39,513 nucleotides of DNA from an uncultured Anaerolineales bacterium. Its GTDB lineage: Bacteria; Chloroflexota; Anaerolineae; Anaerolineales; Villigracilaceae. The stretch's first letter is position 1. Each line of letters starts with the position of its first letter. Below, piece after piece: positions 1 through 8,671 of the stretch. A model generated the notes under the pieces. That model made no database searches and was not told where the DNA came from. It was given only the letters and a program-made list of their open reading frames with translations. The stretch is from contig CASGHD010000167.1 of NCBI GenBank assembly GCA_949319575.1, positions 1 through 39,513 on the forward strand, written 5' to 3'. Both the position numbers and the translations under genes were made by a program.

Positions 1-963
1 TATCTCGCTTACGCCATGAGCGTGATCGTGGCGCGCGCCCTGCCTGATGCGCGCGACGGACTCAAGCCTGTACAGCGTCGCATCCTCTACGCGATGTACG
101 ATATGGGCATCCGCGCGGACTCGGCGTATAAAAAATCCGCTCGTATCGTGGGTGAAGTGTTGGGTAAATATCATCCGCATGGAGATTCGGCGGTGTACGA
201 GGCGATGGCGCGCATGGCGCAGGATTTTTCGATGCGCACTTTGCTCGTGGATGGTCAGGGGAATTTCGGTTCTGTGGATGGCGACCCGCCCGCCGCGATG
301 CGTTACACCGAAGCGCGTCTCACTAAGGCCGCGCTCGACATTTTATTCGACCTCAACAAAGAAACGGTTAACTTCACTCCCAACTTCGACGACACATTAA
401 CCGAGCCGAACGTGTTACCTTCCGCGATTCCGAATCTACTAGTCAACGGCGCGACGGGTATCGCGGTCGGTATGGCGACTTCGATTCCGCCTCATAACCT
501 GAGTGAGGTTGTGGACGCCCTCGTCTACATGATCGAGAAGTGGGAGAAGCTCGACGACATTGACGTGGAGCAATTGATGAAGTTCGTGCAGGGACCAGAC
601 TTCCCGACTGGCGGACTCATCGTGCAGGAAAAAGACGAAGAGGGCATCGAAGCCGCGTACGGCTCGGGGCGCGGACGAGTCACCGTGCAAGCAAAGGCGC
701 ACGTCGAAGAGATGGAGCGCGGCAAGAATCGCATCATCGTTACCGAACTGCCGTACATGGTCAACAAGTCGAGTCTCATCGAGCGCATCGCTGATTTGGC
801 GCGCGCAGTTTCCACGTCCGATGCGGAGCGGATGATGTTGATCACTTCATCCAGATTCTTCAATGCGATTAAATATCCCTCCAGGATGTGCGCGCGCGCC
901 TTGGCTTTTTCCAGATCGAATTCAGCGCGTCTTTTTACGACGGTCAGCCTGTGTTCAATGTAG
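1..963 (+). pseudogene. gyrA: DNA gyrase subunit A, fragment (both ends missing), chimeric ORF
   Basis: Positions 1-804 encode about 268 residues of GyrA, the breakage-reunion subunit of DNA gyrase. The frame is open from base 1 and begins at about residue 20 of the protein. Seen are the quinolone-region motif [12 protein letters not shown], the active-site tyrosine in [10 protein letters not shown], and the tower start ([27 protein letters not shown]). At GCGCGC (801-806) GyrA homology stops. The rest of the ORF, to the stop at 961-963, is the antisense of the minus-strand gyrA copy and is not a real protein. This copy differs from the minus copy at scattered sites (AYKKS versus SYKKS, NFTPNF versus [21 protein letters not shown] versus [15 protein letters not shown]). 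It is therefore a second allele, strain or paralogue, not an exact duplicate. ParC cannot be excluded. Confidence 0.85.
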
Positions 964-1976
964 ACGCGTAATGCCTGCTTCAACGTGAGCGTGCGCGGCT
1001 CGCCATCCACGAGCGCGAGTAGGTTGATGCTGAACGTGGTCTGCATCGGCGTGCGTTTGTAGAGATCGCGCAACACGACATCGGGATCAGCATTCTTCGT
1101 CATCTCCAACACGATGCGCATGCCCTGACGATCCGATTCATCGCGCAGGTCAGACAAGCCTTCGAGATAACCCTCGCGCGCGAGATCGGCGATGCGTTCG
1201 ATGAGACTCGACTTGTTGACCATGTACGGCAGTTCGGTGACGATGATGCGATTCTTGCCGCGCTCCATCTCTTCGACGTGCGCCTTTGCCTGCACGGTGA
1301 CGCGTCCGCGCCCCGAACCGTACGCGGCTTCGATGCCCTCCGCGTCTTTTTCCTGCACGATCAACCCGCCTGTGGGGAAGTCGGGTCCCTGCACGAACTT
1401 CATCAATTGATCAACGTCAACGTCATCAAGTTTCTCGTATTTATCGAGCATGTACACGAGCGCGTCAACAATTTCGCTGAGATTGTGTGGCGGAATCGAA
1501 GTCGCCATGCCCACTGCGATGCCCGTCGCGCCGTTGACCAGCAGATTCGGAATCGCGGCAGGTAAAACGTTGGGCTCGGTTAATGTGTCGTCGAAGTTCG
1601 CGGTGAAGTTAACAGTTTCTTTATTGAGATCAAATAAAATGTCGAGCGCGGCGTTGGTGAGACGCGCTTCGGTATAACGCATCGCGGCGGGCGGGTCGCC
1701 GTCCACGGAACCAAAATTCCCCTGACCATCCACGAGCAAAGTACGCATCGAAAAATCCTGCGCCATGCGCGCCATCGCTTCGTATACAGCCGAATCTCCA
1801 TGCGGATGATATTTACCCAACACTTCACCCACGATACGAGCGGACTTTTTATACGATGAGTCCGCGCGGATGCCCATATCGTACATCGCGTAGAGGATGC
1901 GGCGTTGCACAGGCTTGAGCCCATCGCGCGCGTCGGGCAGGGCGCGCGCCACGATCACGCTCATCGCATAATCGAG
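1..1976. repeat. Head-to-head inverted duplication of gyrA
   Basis: Arm 1 is 1-804 on the plus strand. Arm 2 is 1976-1173 read on the minus strand. The arms align codon for codon, by eye at about 90% DNA identity, with most differences at third positions. The 368 bp between them (805-1172) occur only in the minus copy. The junction lies in the palindrome GCGCGC (801-806), which both copies share at that point. This may be a chimeric read or contig joining two strains, or a genuine palindromic rearrangement. Confidence 0.85.
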
Positions 1977-2033
1977 ATACGACTGCTGCATTTCGGCGTC
2001 AATGTCTATTTTTTTAATGAGACCAAGTTCCAT
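525..2033 (-). pseudogene. gyrA: DNA gyrase subunit A, N-terminal part, truncated at an inversion junction
   Basis: This starts with ATG at 2033 ([18 protein letters not shown]) and reads as normal GyrA for about 411 residues, to about position 801: winged-helix domain, [12 protein letters not shown], catalytic Tyr in [10 protein letters not shown], tower, then the coiled-coil start ([22 protein letters not shown]). Full-length GyrA is about 800-850 residues, so the rest of the coiled coil and the whole C-terminal beta-pinwheel are missing. After 801 the frame runs antisense through the plus-strand gyrA copy to a chance stop at 525, giving a non-homologous tail. As written, the gene could not make working gyrase. 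An intact gyrA probably exists in the real genome, and this reading depends on the assembly being right. Confidence 0.85.
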
Positions 2034-2043
2034 GATGAAATCC

Positions 2044-2150
2044 TTTTTGAACCGCTAAGAGCGCGAAGTTCGCCAAGAAAAATTTTTATATTCTTCGCGC
2101 GCTTGGCGTCACTTCGACCTGCTCAGTGCAAGGCGTAGCGGTTAAGTTTT
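2044..2150. repeat. Palindromic intergenic repeat upstream of gyrA
   Basis: The 5' side reads AACCGCTAAGAGCGCGAAG and CGCCAAG. The 3' side reads CTTCGCGCGCTTGGCG and GTAGCGGTTAA, so the ends pair as an imperfect long hairpin around an AT-rich loop. Inside the 3' arm is CTTCGACCTGCTCAG, a degenerate form of the CTTCGACAGGCTCAG repeat also seen near 38487. It lies where a gyrA leader would be. No coding capacity is seen. Confidence 0.5.
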
Positions 2151-2237
2151 GCTGAATGTATGTTCTATTGCGGGGGCAATCTTACGGGGAAAGAGGGGAT
2201 GCGTCAAGGAAGGATGAGCGTCCCTGAATTGGAGCCT

Positions 2238-3089
2238 TCATGGGATGTATGAAAGCGATTTGGTCACGCATTGCCCGCGCAGGTCCGAGTCGGTGCACAA
2301 GGTGATCGAAATGGACATGTTGTGCGAGTTCAGGTTGAATGGGAAGGTGGGCGTGCTGAGACGCACTGTTCCGCCCTGGATCAAATAATCCGAGGGTTCC
2401 TGCGCCCCGCCGCAACCGTCCACGAAAGTGAAATCATTCGCGGTGGCAGAGCGGAAGGTGTTCGTGTCGAGGTCGCGCACGGTCAGGCTGACGGATTCAA
2501 AGAGTTGGTCGCTGATGCTTTTCAGGCGAATATCGGACCAGAAATCGTTGGAGCATTTGCCCATGCCCAGATAGGTGATCTCGAAGTCTGCGGGACGCGC
2601 GAACGGAGGCGTCTGCACGAGAAGCATTGCATAGTTGCCGGTAATCAACGCGTACTCGCCGGACATCCAGCAAAATTCTGCGCCCACGTCCGGGTTACGC
2701 ACATACCAATATTTCCCAGTGACATGCCGTCCGACGATCTCGGTGGTTTCGCCCACGAGCAGGATGCCCACTTTTTCATACTCTTTTCCCGGTCCCATCC
2801 TGCAAAATGTATCCACAACGACGGAAATCATGGGTTTCTCCGGCGTGGTGGTGAACTCAATGGTCGGCGTGGGAGAGGGAGTGTCGGTTGGCGCGAGTGT
2901 GGGGCTTGCGCCGGTCAGCGGCGGAGCGGATGCCGTGTCCTGGACCTGAATCGCGGCGATGGTTTCGACGATGGCAGTCTGTGCCGCGTTCGGATCTGTG
3001 GTGGGAACAAGGGGAGCGGTCCCGCCGCAGGCGAGGGATGCCAATAGAAGCGCTATGATAAAAAGTGTGAAGGAGGATTTCGTAGGCAT
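2238..3089 (-). CDS. Putative SH3b-like lipoprotein of unknown function
   Basis: A 283-residue secreted lipoprotein. An N-terminal hydrophobic segment (FTLFIIALLLASLAC) ends in a lipobox-type cysteine at residue 21. A low-complexity Thr/Pro/Ala linker follows to about residue 85 (TLAPTDTPSPTPTIEFTTTP), typical of Anaerolineae surface lipoproteins. Residues of about 88-140 (VVVDTFCRMGPGKEYEKVG, then GKYWYVRNPD) resemble a bacterial SH3 domain. The last ~130 residues carry paired cysteines (GKCSND, DGCGGAQ, LCTDSDLRGQC) and probably form a beta-rich domain that I do not recognise. The start ATG at 3089 has AAAGGA upstream and a TATTAT -10-like box at 3119-3114. It is transcribed alone. The lipoprotein call is strong. 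The SH3b call is moderate and the function unknown. Confidence 0.8.
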   Translation of the reverse strand: MPTKSSFTLFIIALLLASLACGGTAPLVPTTDPNAAQTAIVETIAAIQVQDTASAPPLTGASPTLAPTDTPSPTPTIEFTTTPEKPMISVVVDTFCRMGPGKEYEKVGILLVGETTEIVGRHVTGKYWYVRNPDVGAEFCWMSGEYALITGNYAMLLVQTPPFARPADFEITYLGMGKCSNDFWSDIRLKSISDQLFESVSLTVRDLDTNTFRSATANDFTFVDGCGGAQEPSDYLIQGGTVRLSTPTFPFNLNSHNMSISITLCTDSDLRGQCVTKSLSYIP

Positions 3090-3129
3090 GGGTTTCCTTT
3101 GGTTATCCCAATGATAATACCATCCCGGT

Positions 3130-4005
3130 CTAATCGGGGAGCCAGAGCAGGAATCCCTTCGATAGAAACTTCTTCTGTAAATTGACCTTGAATCCTTTTC
3201 TCGCCAGTGATTCTGCTGTGGCTATGAACCACTGCCTAACCCCGTATGTTTTCATCGTATAGTTCTCTTTCGCCGATTGCTTCCATGCTTCGAAAAAATC
3301 GTAAATTGGTTCGCCTGTGACCACGTGATGAATCAAATTCTTCGGCAGGATCGTTTGAAATTCCTCCACATCGAAACCCAATCGGAAGTTCGTGCTGAAC
3401 ACCAGCGCCTCGAATCTCCAGTCTCCAGTCTCTAATTCTCCAATTCTCTTTTCCTGCGCTTCGACACTGCTCAGGGGAAACTTTCCACCTTCTAATTTAC
3501 GCGCGATATTTGCCGACCAAAGTTGACCATACGGCGTGGACGTCCCCTCGATCATCAACCCTCCCGGCAAAACGTACCCCGCGAGTCGCTCATAGGCGGG
3601 GGCAAAATCCTTTTCTTCATATTGGCGCAAAACGTTGAACGCGCGGATCAAACGAACATGCTCCCCCGCTTGCAAAGGCAAATTGAATCCTCCCAAACGG
3701 AAAGATGTTTTTTCATCGACGAATGGCAGCGCGGCTTCCACGCGTTCCTTGTCGATCTCCACGCCGAGGATTTTTAAATTCGGGTTCACGCGTCGAAAAC
3801 GCGAAGCGGATTCAAGCGTGGTGCGCGCGTCGTAGCCGTAACCGAGGTCGACGAACAGGCTACGGGCGAACCAGCCGTCCATTCGCGAGAGAAGCGAGGG
3901 TTCGTAGAGCAGGATGAAATTGTCCACGCGGCGGAGTCGGTTGGCGGCGGTTTTCCCGCGCGTGGGAAGTCCCTCTGGTTTTTTTGAAATGCGTGGGTGT
4001 GGCAT
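3130..4005 (-). CDS. Class I SAM-dependent methyltransferase-like protein
   Basis: 291 residues with a Rossmann methyltransferase core: motif I is SLFVDLGYGYDART (about residues 49-62) and the acidic end of strand 2 is ILGVEIDKERV (about 78-88). The substrate is unknown. The family resembles small Anaerolineae methyltransferases without an assigned target. GAGG lies four bases before the ATG at 4005. In the middle, the peptide EKRIGELETGDWRFEAL is encoded by a tandem-repeat patch (3415-3448) followed by a CTTCGACACTGCTCAGG patch. The protein thus seems to have absorbed a non-coding repeat in frame. The C-terminal part (residues 195-291) is outside the core and not recognised. It is separated from rpoC by a repeat and a terminator, so it is probably monocistronic. 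Confidence 0.7.
   Translation of the reverse strand: MPHPRISKKPEGLPTRGKTAANRLRRVDNFILLYEPSLLSRMDGWFARSLFVDLGYGYDARTTLESASRFRRVNPNLKILGVEIDKERVEAALPFVDEKTSFRLGGFNLPLQAGEHVRLIRAFNVLRQYEEKDFAPAYERLAGYVLPGGLMIEGTSTPYGQLWSANIARKLEGGKFPLSSVEAQEKRIGELETGDWRFEALVFSTNFRLGFDVEEFQTILPKNLIHHVVTGEPIYDFFEAWKQSAKENYTMKTYGVRQWFIATAESLARKGFKVNLQKKFLSKGFLLWLPD
3415..3485. repeat. Short tandem repeat patch inside the methyltransferase gene
   Basis: TCTCCAG occurs twice in tandem (3415-3421, 3422-3428) and AATTCTC twice (3434-3440, 3442-3448). CTTCGACACTGCTCAGG follows at 3469-3485. All of it is in frame in the minus-strand gene and encodes a stretch of the type RIGELETGDWRF. The composition is unlike the flanking codons, suggesting an inserted repeat. 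Confidence 0.5.
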
Positions 4006-4014
4006 ACAACCTCA

Positions 4015-4080
4015 GCCACAGGTTTCACGGAATAGAGCGGATCGGTAAAACAATCTGTGAGAATCTGTATTCTCTGTGGC
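4015..4080. repeat. GCCACAG...CTGTGGC palindromic repeat
   Basis: Inverted ends GCCACAG (4015-4021) and CTGTGGC (4074-4080) flank an AT-rich core containing AATCTGTGAGAATCTG. The same end motif recurs at 16783-16842 and as half copies near 38378 and 21780. It lies between the methyltransferase start and the rpoC terminator. Confidence 0.5.
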
Positions 4081-4120
4081 AAAAAATGATTGGCATTATA
4101 ACTCTCGCGAGGGAAAGATA

Positions 4121-4158
4121 AAAAAATGGGACACGGTGGTTGCCGTGTCCCATTTTTT
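4121..4158. terminator. Bidirectional intrinsic terminator after rpoC
   Basis: A perfect 11-bp stem ATGGGACACGG / CCGTGTCCCAT (4126-4136, 4143-4153) with a 6-nt loop, flanked by an A tract (4119-4125) and a T tract (4153-4158). On the minus strand it lies immediately after the rpoC stop codon at 4160-4162, with a run of seven U at the end. It could also stop transcription from the opposite side. Confidence 0.9.
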
Positions 4159-4159
4159 G

Positions 4160-7100
4160 TTAGTCAGCCGCGGAGGCGTCTGGCGAAATTAGCGCGTCGC
4201 CTTCTGCAAGGACAATGTCTTCGCTCTTGACCGGCTCTTTGATGAAGCCGGTGCCGGCGGGGATCAATTTGCCGATGATCACGTTCTCTTTCAAGCCGCG
4301 CAACGGGTCGCTGGTGGAGCCAATTGCCGCGCCCGCCAGCACTTTGATGGTGTGCTGGAAGGACGATGCCGAGAGGAACGAGTCGGTGCTGAGCGAGGCT
4401 TTGGTTACGCCGAGCAACACTTCGGAGAACTTCGCGGGCTGTTTGCCGTCGGCAAGCAACTGTTCGTTGATCTTGCGGAGTTCGAGGCGGTCAACCGGGT
4501 CGCCGGGCAGGAATTTTGAATCGCCGGGGCGGGTGATCTGCACTTTGCTCAACATCTTGCGGATGATCACCTCGAAGTGTTTGTCGTGGATGTTCTGCCC
4601 TTGCGAGCGGTACACCTTTTGCACTTCGGTCATCAAATACATTTGGCAGGCTTCGCGCCCTTGAATTTTCAACACGCGGTGCGGGTTGAGCGAACCTTCG
4701 GTCAGCGGTGTGCCGGCTTCGATCTTTTCGCCGTCTTTTACGAGCAGGCGGGAGGTGGTTGGAACTTCGTTGATGGATTCTTCGCGGCGGTCATACGAGA
4801 CGACCACCTTGCGGTCCTTCTTTTCGACGCGAACGCGGCCGCCGTGCTGGGCGACGATCTTCGCCTCGTCTAATGTGGCGAGCGTTTCGCCCGCCTTGAC
4901 CTCTGCCTCATCCTTGACGATGAACTTCCAATCTTCGGGGATGCTGTATTCGTCGCTGATGAGCTCGCTCTGCTCGATGATCACTTCGCGCAGGTCGGCG
5001 TATTTTTCAGATTGTTTAATGCGCACTGTGCCGCTGATCTCTGCCACGACGGCTTCTCCCTTGGGCATCTTTCGCGCTTCGAAGAGTTCTTCCACGCGCG
5101 GCAGACCGGTGGTGATGTCTGCGCCCATGGCGGCGACACCGCCGGTGTGGAAGGTGCGGAGCGTGAGTTGTGTGCCCGGCTCGCCAATGGACTGCGCGGC
5201 GACAATACCGACGGCGGAGCCGAGTCCCACCATCAAGCCGCGTCCGAGATCAAGCCCATAGCACTTGGCGCAGATGCCGTGTTGTAAAACGCACGTGAGC
5301 GGCGAGCGCGCCTTCACCTCTTCCACGCCGGAAGCGGCGATCTTGCGCGCCATATCCTGGGTGATCACGTCGTTGTATTCGCCGAGCACTTCGCCGGTCT
5401 TCGGGTCAATGACCTGCTCGGCGAGCAAACGGCTGAACAAGCGACTGCTGAGTGATTGGCCCGCCACATCGTCGCGGCGGCGGATGATCGCGCCGTCGCG
5501 CGTGCCGCAGTCGGATTCGTTGATGATGATGTCTTGCGCGATGTCCACGAGGCGGCGGGTGAGATAACCGGCGTCGGCGGTACGAAGAGCCGTGTCTGCC
5601 AGACCTTTGCGCGCGCCGTGAGTCGAGATGAAATATTCCTGCGCGGTGAGTCCTTCGCGGAAGTTGGAGCGGATCGGCATCGGGATGATGCGCCCGGATG
5701 GATCAGCCATAAGCCCGCGCATGCCCGCCAACTGACTGATGGTCGAGAATCCGCCTTTGGTCGCGCCGGAGGAAGCCATGATCGAGAGGTTGCCATCCGG
5801 GTCCATGTGTTTCTTGACGGCGTCAGAAACTTTTTCGGTGGTAGCCTGCCAGATTTCGATCTCGCGCTCGTTCTTTTCCTGCTCGGTGAGCAAGCCGCGG
5901 CGGAAGTCGCGTTGCACGAGTTCGACGGCTTTGAGGGCTTCGTCGATAATGACCTTGCGTTCCGGCGGGATGGAGATATCGGCAACGGCGAGAGTCGTGC
6001 CGGATTTCATGGCATATTCAAAGCCGAGAGTTTTGATGTTATCGGCGGTGTCGGTTGTTTTTTCCTGCCCGCACAGTTCGTACACCTCGGCGATCAAATC
6101 TTTCACGCCGCCTTTATCGAGCTTCTCGTTCACGAACTGCACTTCCGGAGGGAGAATGCGGTTGAAGATAACGCGGCCCACTGTCGTGTCGATGAGACGC
6201 GTGACCGGTTCTTCGAGGCGGTCGCCTTTATCATCGTACCAGGTGTTGGCGAGTAATTTGATCTCGGAATGGACTTCCACCTGATCCAGGGCGTACGCCA
6301 TCTCTACTTCATCCATGTCGGCGAAGGCGCGTCCATCACCTTTGTGGTTCGCTTTCTTTTCCATTGTCAGGTAATACACGCCCAGCACCATATCCTTCGA
6401 AGGCGAGATGATCGGTTCGCCATCGGCGGGTTTCAGCAGGTTTTTGGAGGCAAGCATGAGATCGCGCGCTTCCTTCACAGCCTTCTGCGAAAGCGGAACA
6501 TGCACAGCCATCTGGTCGCCGTCAAAGTCTGCGTTGAAGGCGGTGGTAACGAGCGGATGCAACTGGATTGCCGAGCCTTCGATGAGGAGCGGTTCGAATG
6601 CCTGGATGCCCAACCGGTGCAACGTGGGCGCGCGGTTCAATAACACGGGGCGGTCGCCGATGACGCCTTCCAACGCTTCCCATACTTCGGGGCGGTTGCG
6701 TTCGATCAGGCGGCGGGCTCCCTTCACGTTGGCGGCGTAGTTATTTTTCACAAGCCACGCAATGACGAACGGACGATAGAGTTCAAGAGCCATGCTCTTG
6801 GGAAGTCCGCATTGATATAGTTTGAGTTGTGGGCCCACCACGATCACCGAACGACCGGAATAATCCACGCGTTTGCCGAGCAGGTTGCGGCGGAAGCGGC
6901 CCTTCTTGCCTTTGAGCATGTCGCTCAGAGATTTGAGTTCGCGGCGTCCGCGGCGGGAGAGGGCTTTGCCGCGCTGTGAATTGTCGATAAGGCTGTCTAC
7001 GGCTTCTTGCAACATGCGCTTCTCGTTGCGGATGATGACATCCGGCGCGCCGAGTTCGAGCAGTCTCTTCAAGCGGTTGTTGCGGTTGATAACGCGGCGA

Positions 7101-8407
7101 TACAGGTCGTTCAAATCGGAAGTGGCGAAGCGTCCGCCGTCGAGTTGCACCATCGGGCGCAGGTCAGGAGGGATGACCGGCAGGATGGTGAGGATCATCC
7201 ATTCGGGGCGGTTGCCGGAGCGTTTGAACGCCTCCGCAACTTTCAAGCGGGTGGTCGCCTTCTTGCGCTTCTGCTTGCTCTTGGTGGTTTTTACCTCGTG
7301 CCAGAGTTCTTCGGCGAGTTTATCGAGGTCGAGGCGTTCTAGCACGTCATAGAATGCCTCAGCGCCCATATCTGCGCGGAAGACCTGCCCCCAGCGTTGC
7401 TTTAATTCGCGATAGCGGATTTCGCTGAGGAAGGTGAACGGGCGCAGTTCGAGCAATTCGTCGCGCTGGCGGGAGGATTGGTTCGAGGAAACCGAAGTCT
7501 GCTCTTCGAGTTGCGAACGTAGGGCCTCCATTTTCATGTCCGCGTCGGCCTTGACGCGACCCGCGTCCATTTTGAGGTCTTCGAGTTCTTTCGCGCGCTG
7601 GTCTTTCAATTCATTTTCCAGCGTTTCGAGTTTCTTTTGGACGATCTTCTGCACCTGCGTGATGTGCTTTGCCGCAACCTTGTCTCCGGCATCGAGGATC
7701 TTGTCATCGGTCAGGTCGAAAGTCACTGCCTTCTTGGCGTGCTCGCCCATCTGGTCTTGCAGGAGTTTTTCGAGCTTCTGCCCCACCTTGATGACGGGGT
7801 CCATTTTCTCGGCAATGACTTCGTCGTATCCCTGCTCGAGGTTGGCGCGTTTTTGCGCGATCTCGTTCAACGTGTGATCGCGCTTGGTTTTGACCTCAGC
7901 GATCTTGGTGTTGACGCCGGCCGCCTGTTCGCGCTCGGTATCCGAGATTTCATCTTCGATTCGTTTCAGGGCTTTGGTGCGGGCTTCCTCATCCACGTAG
8001 GTGACGATGTACTGGGCGAAGTACAGCACGCGGTCGAGGTTGCGGCGTGAAATATCCAGCAACATGCCGAGGTACGATGGGATGCGGCGCGTGTACCAGA
8101 TGTGCGCAACCGGGGTGGCAAGGTTGATGTGCCCCATGCGCTCGCGGCGCACGGCGGCTCGCGTCACTTCGACGCCGCACTTATCACAGGTGATTCCTTT
8201 GTAACGGGGGTTTTTGTATTTGCCGCAGTAGCATTGCCAATCGCGCTGGGGTCCGAAAATGGCTTCACAGAACAAGCCATCTTTTTCGGGGCGCAGGCGG
8301 CGGTAGTTGATGGTTTCGGGCTTGAGTACCTCGCCATATGACCACGACATGATCGTCTGAGGCGAGGCGAGGCTGATACGGAGTGCGGTTAATCCCTTGG
8401 TTTCCAC
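4160..8407 (-). CDS. rpoC: DNA-directed RNA polymerase subunit beta'
   Basis: About 1415 residues, the catalytic large subunit of RNA polymerase. The start is the GTG at 8407 ([19 protein letters not shown]), with AGGAG seven bases upstream. An in-frame TTG at 8482 would add 25 residues foreign to the family. Seen are the zinc-ribbon cysteines (about residues 59, 61, 74 and 77, in CYCGK and CDKC), the catalytic NADFDGDQM (about 625-633), the [15 protein letters not shown] region, a second zinc-site motif ([11 protein letters not shown]), and the trigger-loop area [18 protein letters not shown]. Residues of about 140-320 form a long Glu/Lys/Gln-rich coiled-coil insertion in the clamp before [14 protein letters not shown], where E. 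coli has only a short connector. rpoB is not adjacent: the gene has its own promoter (8559-8586) and terminator (4121-4158) and forms a single-gene unit. Confidence 0.97.
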   Translation of the reverse strand: METKGLTALRISLASPQTIMSWSYGEVLKPETINYRRLRPEKDGLFCEAIFGPQRDWQCYCGKYKNPRYKGITCDKCGVEVTRAAVRRERMGHINLATPVAHIWYTRRIPSYLGMLLDISRRNLDRVLYFAQYIVTYVDEEARTKALKRIEDEISDTEREQAAGVNTKIAEVKTKRDHTLNEIAQKRANLEQGYDEVIAEKMDPVIKVGQKLEKLLQDQMGEHAKKAVTFDLTDDKILDAGDKVAAKHITQVQKIVQKKLETLENELKDQRAKELEDLKMDAGRVKADADMKMEALRSQLEEQTSVSSNQSSRQRDELLELRPFTFLSEIRYRELKQRWGQVFRADMGAEAFYDVLERLDLDKLAEELWHEVKTTKSKQKRKKATTRLKVAEAFKRSGNRPEWMILTILPVIPPDLRPMVQLDGGRFATSDLNDLYRRVINRNNRLKRLLELGAPDVIIRNEKRMLQEAVDSLIDNSQRGKALSRRGRRELKSLSDMLKGKKGRFRRNLLGKRVDYSGRSVIVVGPQLKLYQCGLPKSMALELYRPFVIAWLVKNNYAANVKGARRLIERNRPEVWEALEGVIGDRPVLLNRAPTLHRLGIQAFEPLLIEGSAIQLHPLVTTAFNADFDGDQMAVHVPLSQKAVKEARDLMLASKNLLKPADGEPIISPSKDMVLGVYYLTMEKKANHKGDGRAFADMDEVEMAYALDQVEVHSEIKLLANTWYDDKGDRLEEPVTRLIDTTVGRVIFNRILPPEVQFVNEKLDKGGVKDLIAEVYELCGQEKTTDTADNIKTLGFEYAMKSGTTLAVADISIPPERKVIIDEALKAVELVQRDFRRGLLTEQEKNEREIEIWQATTEKVSDAVKKHMDPDGNLSIMASSGATKGGFSTISQLAGMRGLMADPSGRIIPMPIRSNFREGLTAQEYFISTHGARKGLADTALRTADAGYLTRRLVDIAQDIIINESDCGTRDGAIIRRRDDVAGQSLSSRLFSRLLAEQVIDPKTGEVLGEYNDVITQDMARKIAASGVEEVKARSPLTCVLQHGICAKCYGLDLGRGLMVGLGSAVGIVAAQSIGEPGTQLTLRTFHTGGVAAMGADITTGLPRVEELFEARKMPKGEAVVAEISGTVRIKQSEKYADLREVIIEQSELISDEYSIPEDWKFIVKDEAEVKAGETLATLDEAKIVAQHGGRVRVEKKDRKVVVSYDRREESINEVPTTSRLLVKDGEKIEAGTPLTEGSLNPHRVLKIQGREACQMYLMTEVQKVYRSQGQNIHDKHFEVIIRKMLSKVQITRPGDSKFLPGDPVDRLELRKINEQLLADGKQPAKFSEVLLGVTKASLSTDSFLSASSFQHTIKVLAGAAIGSTSDPLRGLKENVIIGKLIPAGTGFIKEPVKSEDIVLAEGDALISPDASAAD

Positions 8408-8414
8408 GTGTTTT

Positions 8415-8436
8415 CTCCTGAAAGAAGGTTTAGGAG
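8415..8436 (-). promoter_or_regulatory. Possible hairpin sequestering the rpoC Shine-Dalgarno
   Basis: On the minus strand CTCCT (8436-8432) precedes AGGAG (8419-8415), the ribosome-binding site of the rpoC GTG start, with a 12-nt loop between. Pairing would mask the SD. The stem is only five base pairs, so it is a weak suggestion of translational control. Confidence 0.35.
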
Positions 8437-8488
8437 TATGCTTGTCTCTATACAGCGTGTAGTCGGCTGGTATCAGAGACAAACAAAG

Positions 8489-8523
8489 GCAAGCGCTTCC
8501 AGGTTATTTTCTGAAGCGCTTGC
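8489..8523 (-). promoter_or_regulatory. Inverted repeat in the rpoC leader
   Basis: A perfect 11-bp stem GCAAGCGCTTC / GAAGCGCTTGC (8489-8499, 8513-8523) around a 13-nt AT-rich loop, in the transcribed leader about 85-115 nt before the GTG. Each arm contains the palindrome AAGCGCTT, so it could also be a double operator of the LacI-like AANCGNTT type. There is no T tract after it on the minus strand, so it is not an obvious terminator. Confidence 0.5.
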
Positions 8524-8558
8524 TGGTAAGTACTCGTTTTTTACATCCAACAACGGTA

Positions 8559-8586
8559 ATTATACGCGTTAAAAAAGGAGAGTCAA
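8559..8586 (-). promoter_or_regulatory. Sigma-70-like promoter of rpoC
   Basis: Minus strand: -35 TTGACT (8586-8581), 16-bp spacer, -10 TATAAT (8564-8559). The predicted start near 8552 gives a leader of about 145 nt before the GTG at 8407. This is one of the best promoter matches in the window and explains how rpoC is expressed without rpoB upstream. Confidence 0.75.
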
Positions 8587-8614
8587 GGCTGGCGCATAAG
8601 AGTTACATTGGAAG

Positions 8615-8671
8615 ATCGTCCCGCAGGTTTTCGTGAACAGGCGTATTGACGTAATGAACCTGCGGGACGAT
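8615..8671. repeat. Inverted repeat abutting the stop codon of the PLP enzyme
   Basis: A perfect 15-bp stem ATCGTCCCGCAGGTT / AACCTGCGGGACGAT (8615-8629, 8657-8671) with a 27-nt loop. It touches the TAA (8674-8672) of the minus-strand gene. No T tract follows on either side, so it looks more like a REP-type palindrome or 3'-end stabiliser than a classical terminator. Confidence 0.65.

Noticed and set aside
525-801. Minus-strand continuation of the gyrA ORF as a novel C-terminal tail
   Set aside because: It is the antisense of the plus-strand gyrA copy, read by chance beyond the inversion junction, with no family resemblance.
807-963. Plus-strand end of the first gyrA ORF as a novel domain
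   Set aside because: The bases are the reverse complement of the minus gyrA coiled-coil region.
2271-3047. Long open frame opposite the lipoprotein gene
   Set aside because: It is antisense to a gene with a signal sequence, lipobox and RBS; high G+C makes such shadow frames frequent.
8408-8482. N-terminal 25-residue extension of RpoC starting at a TTG
   Set aside because: A GTG at 8407 has an ideal AGGAG at seven bases, and the extension does not resemble any beta' N-terminus.
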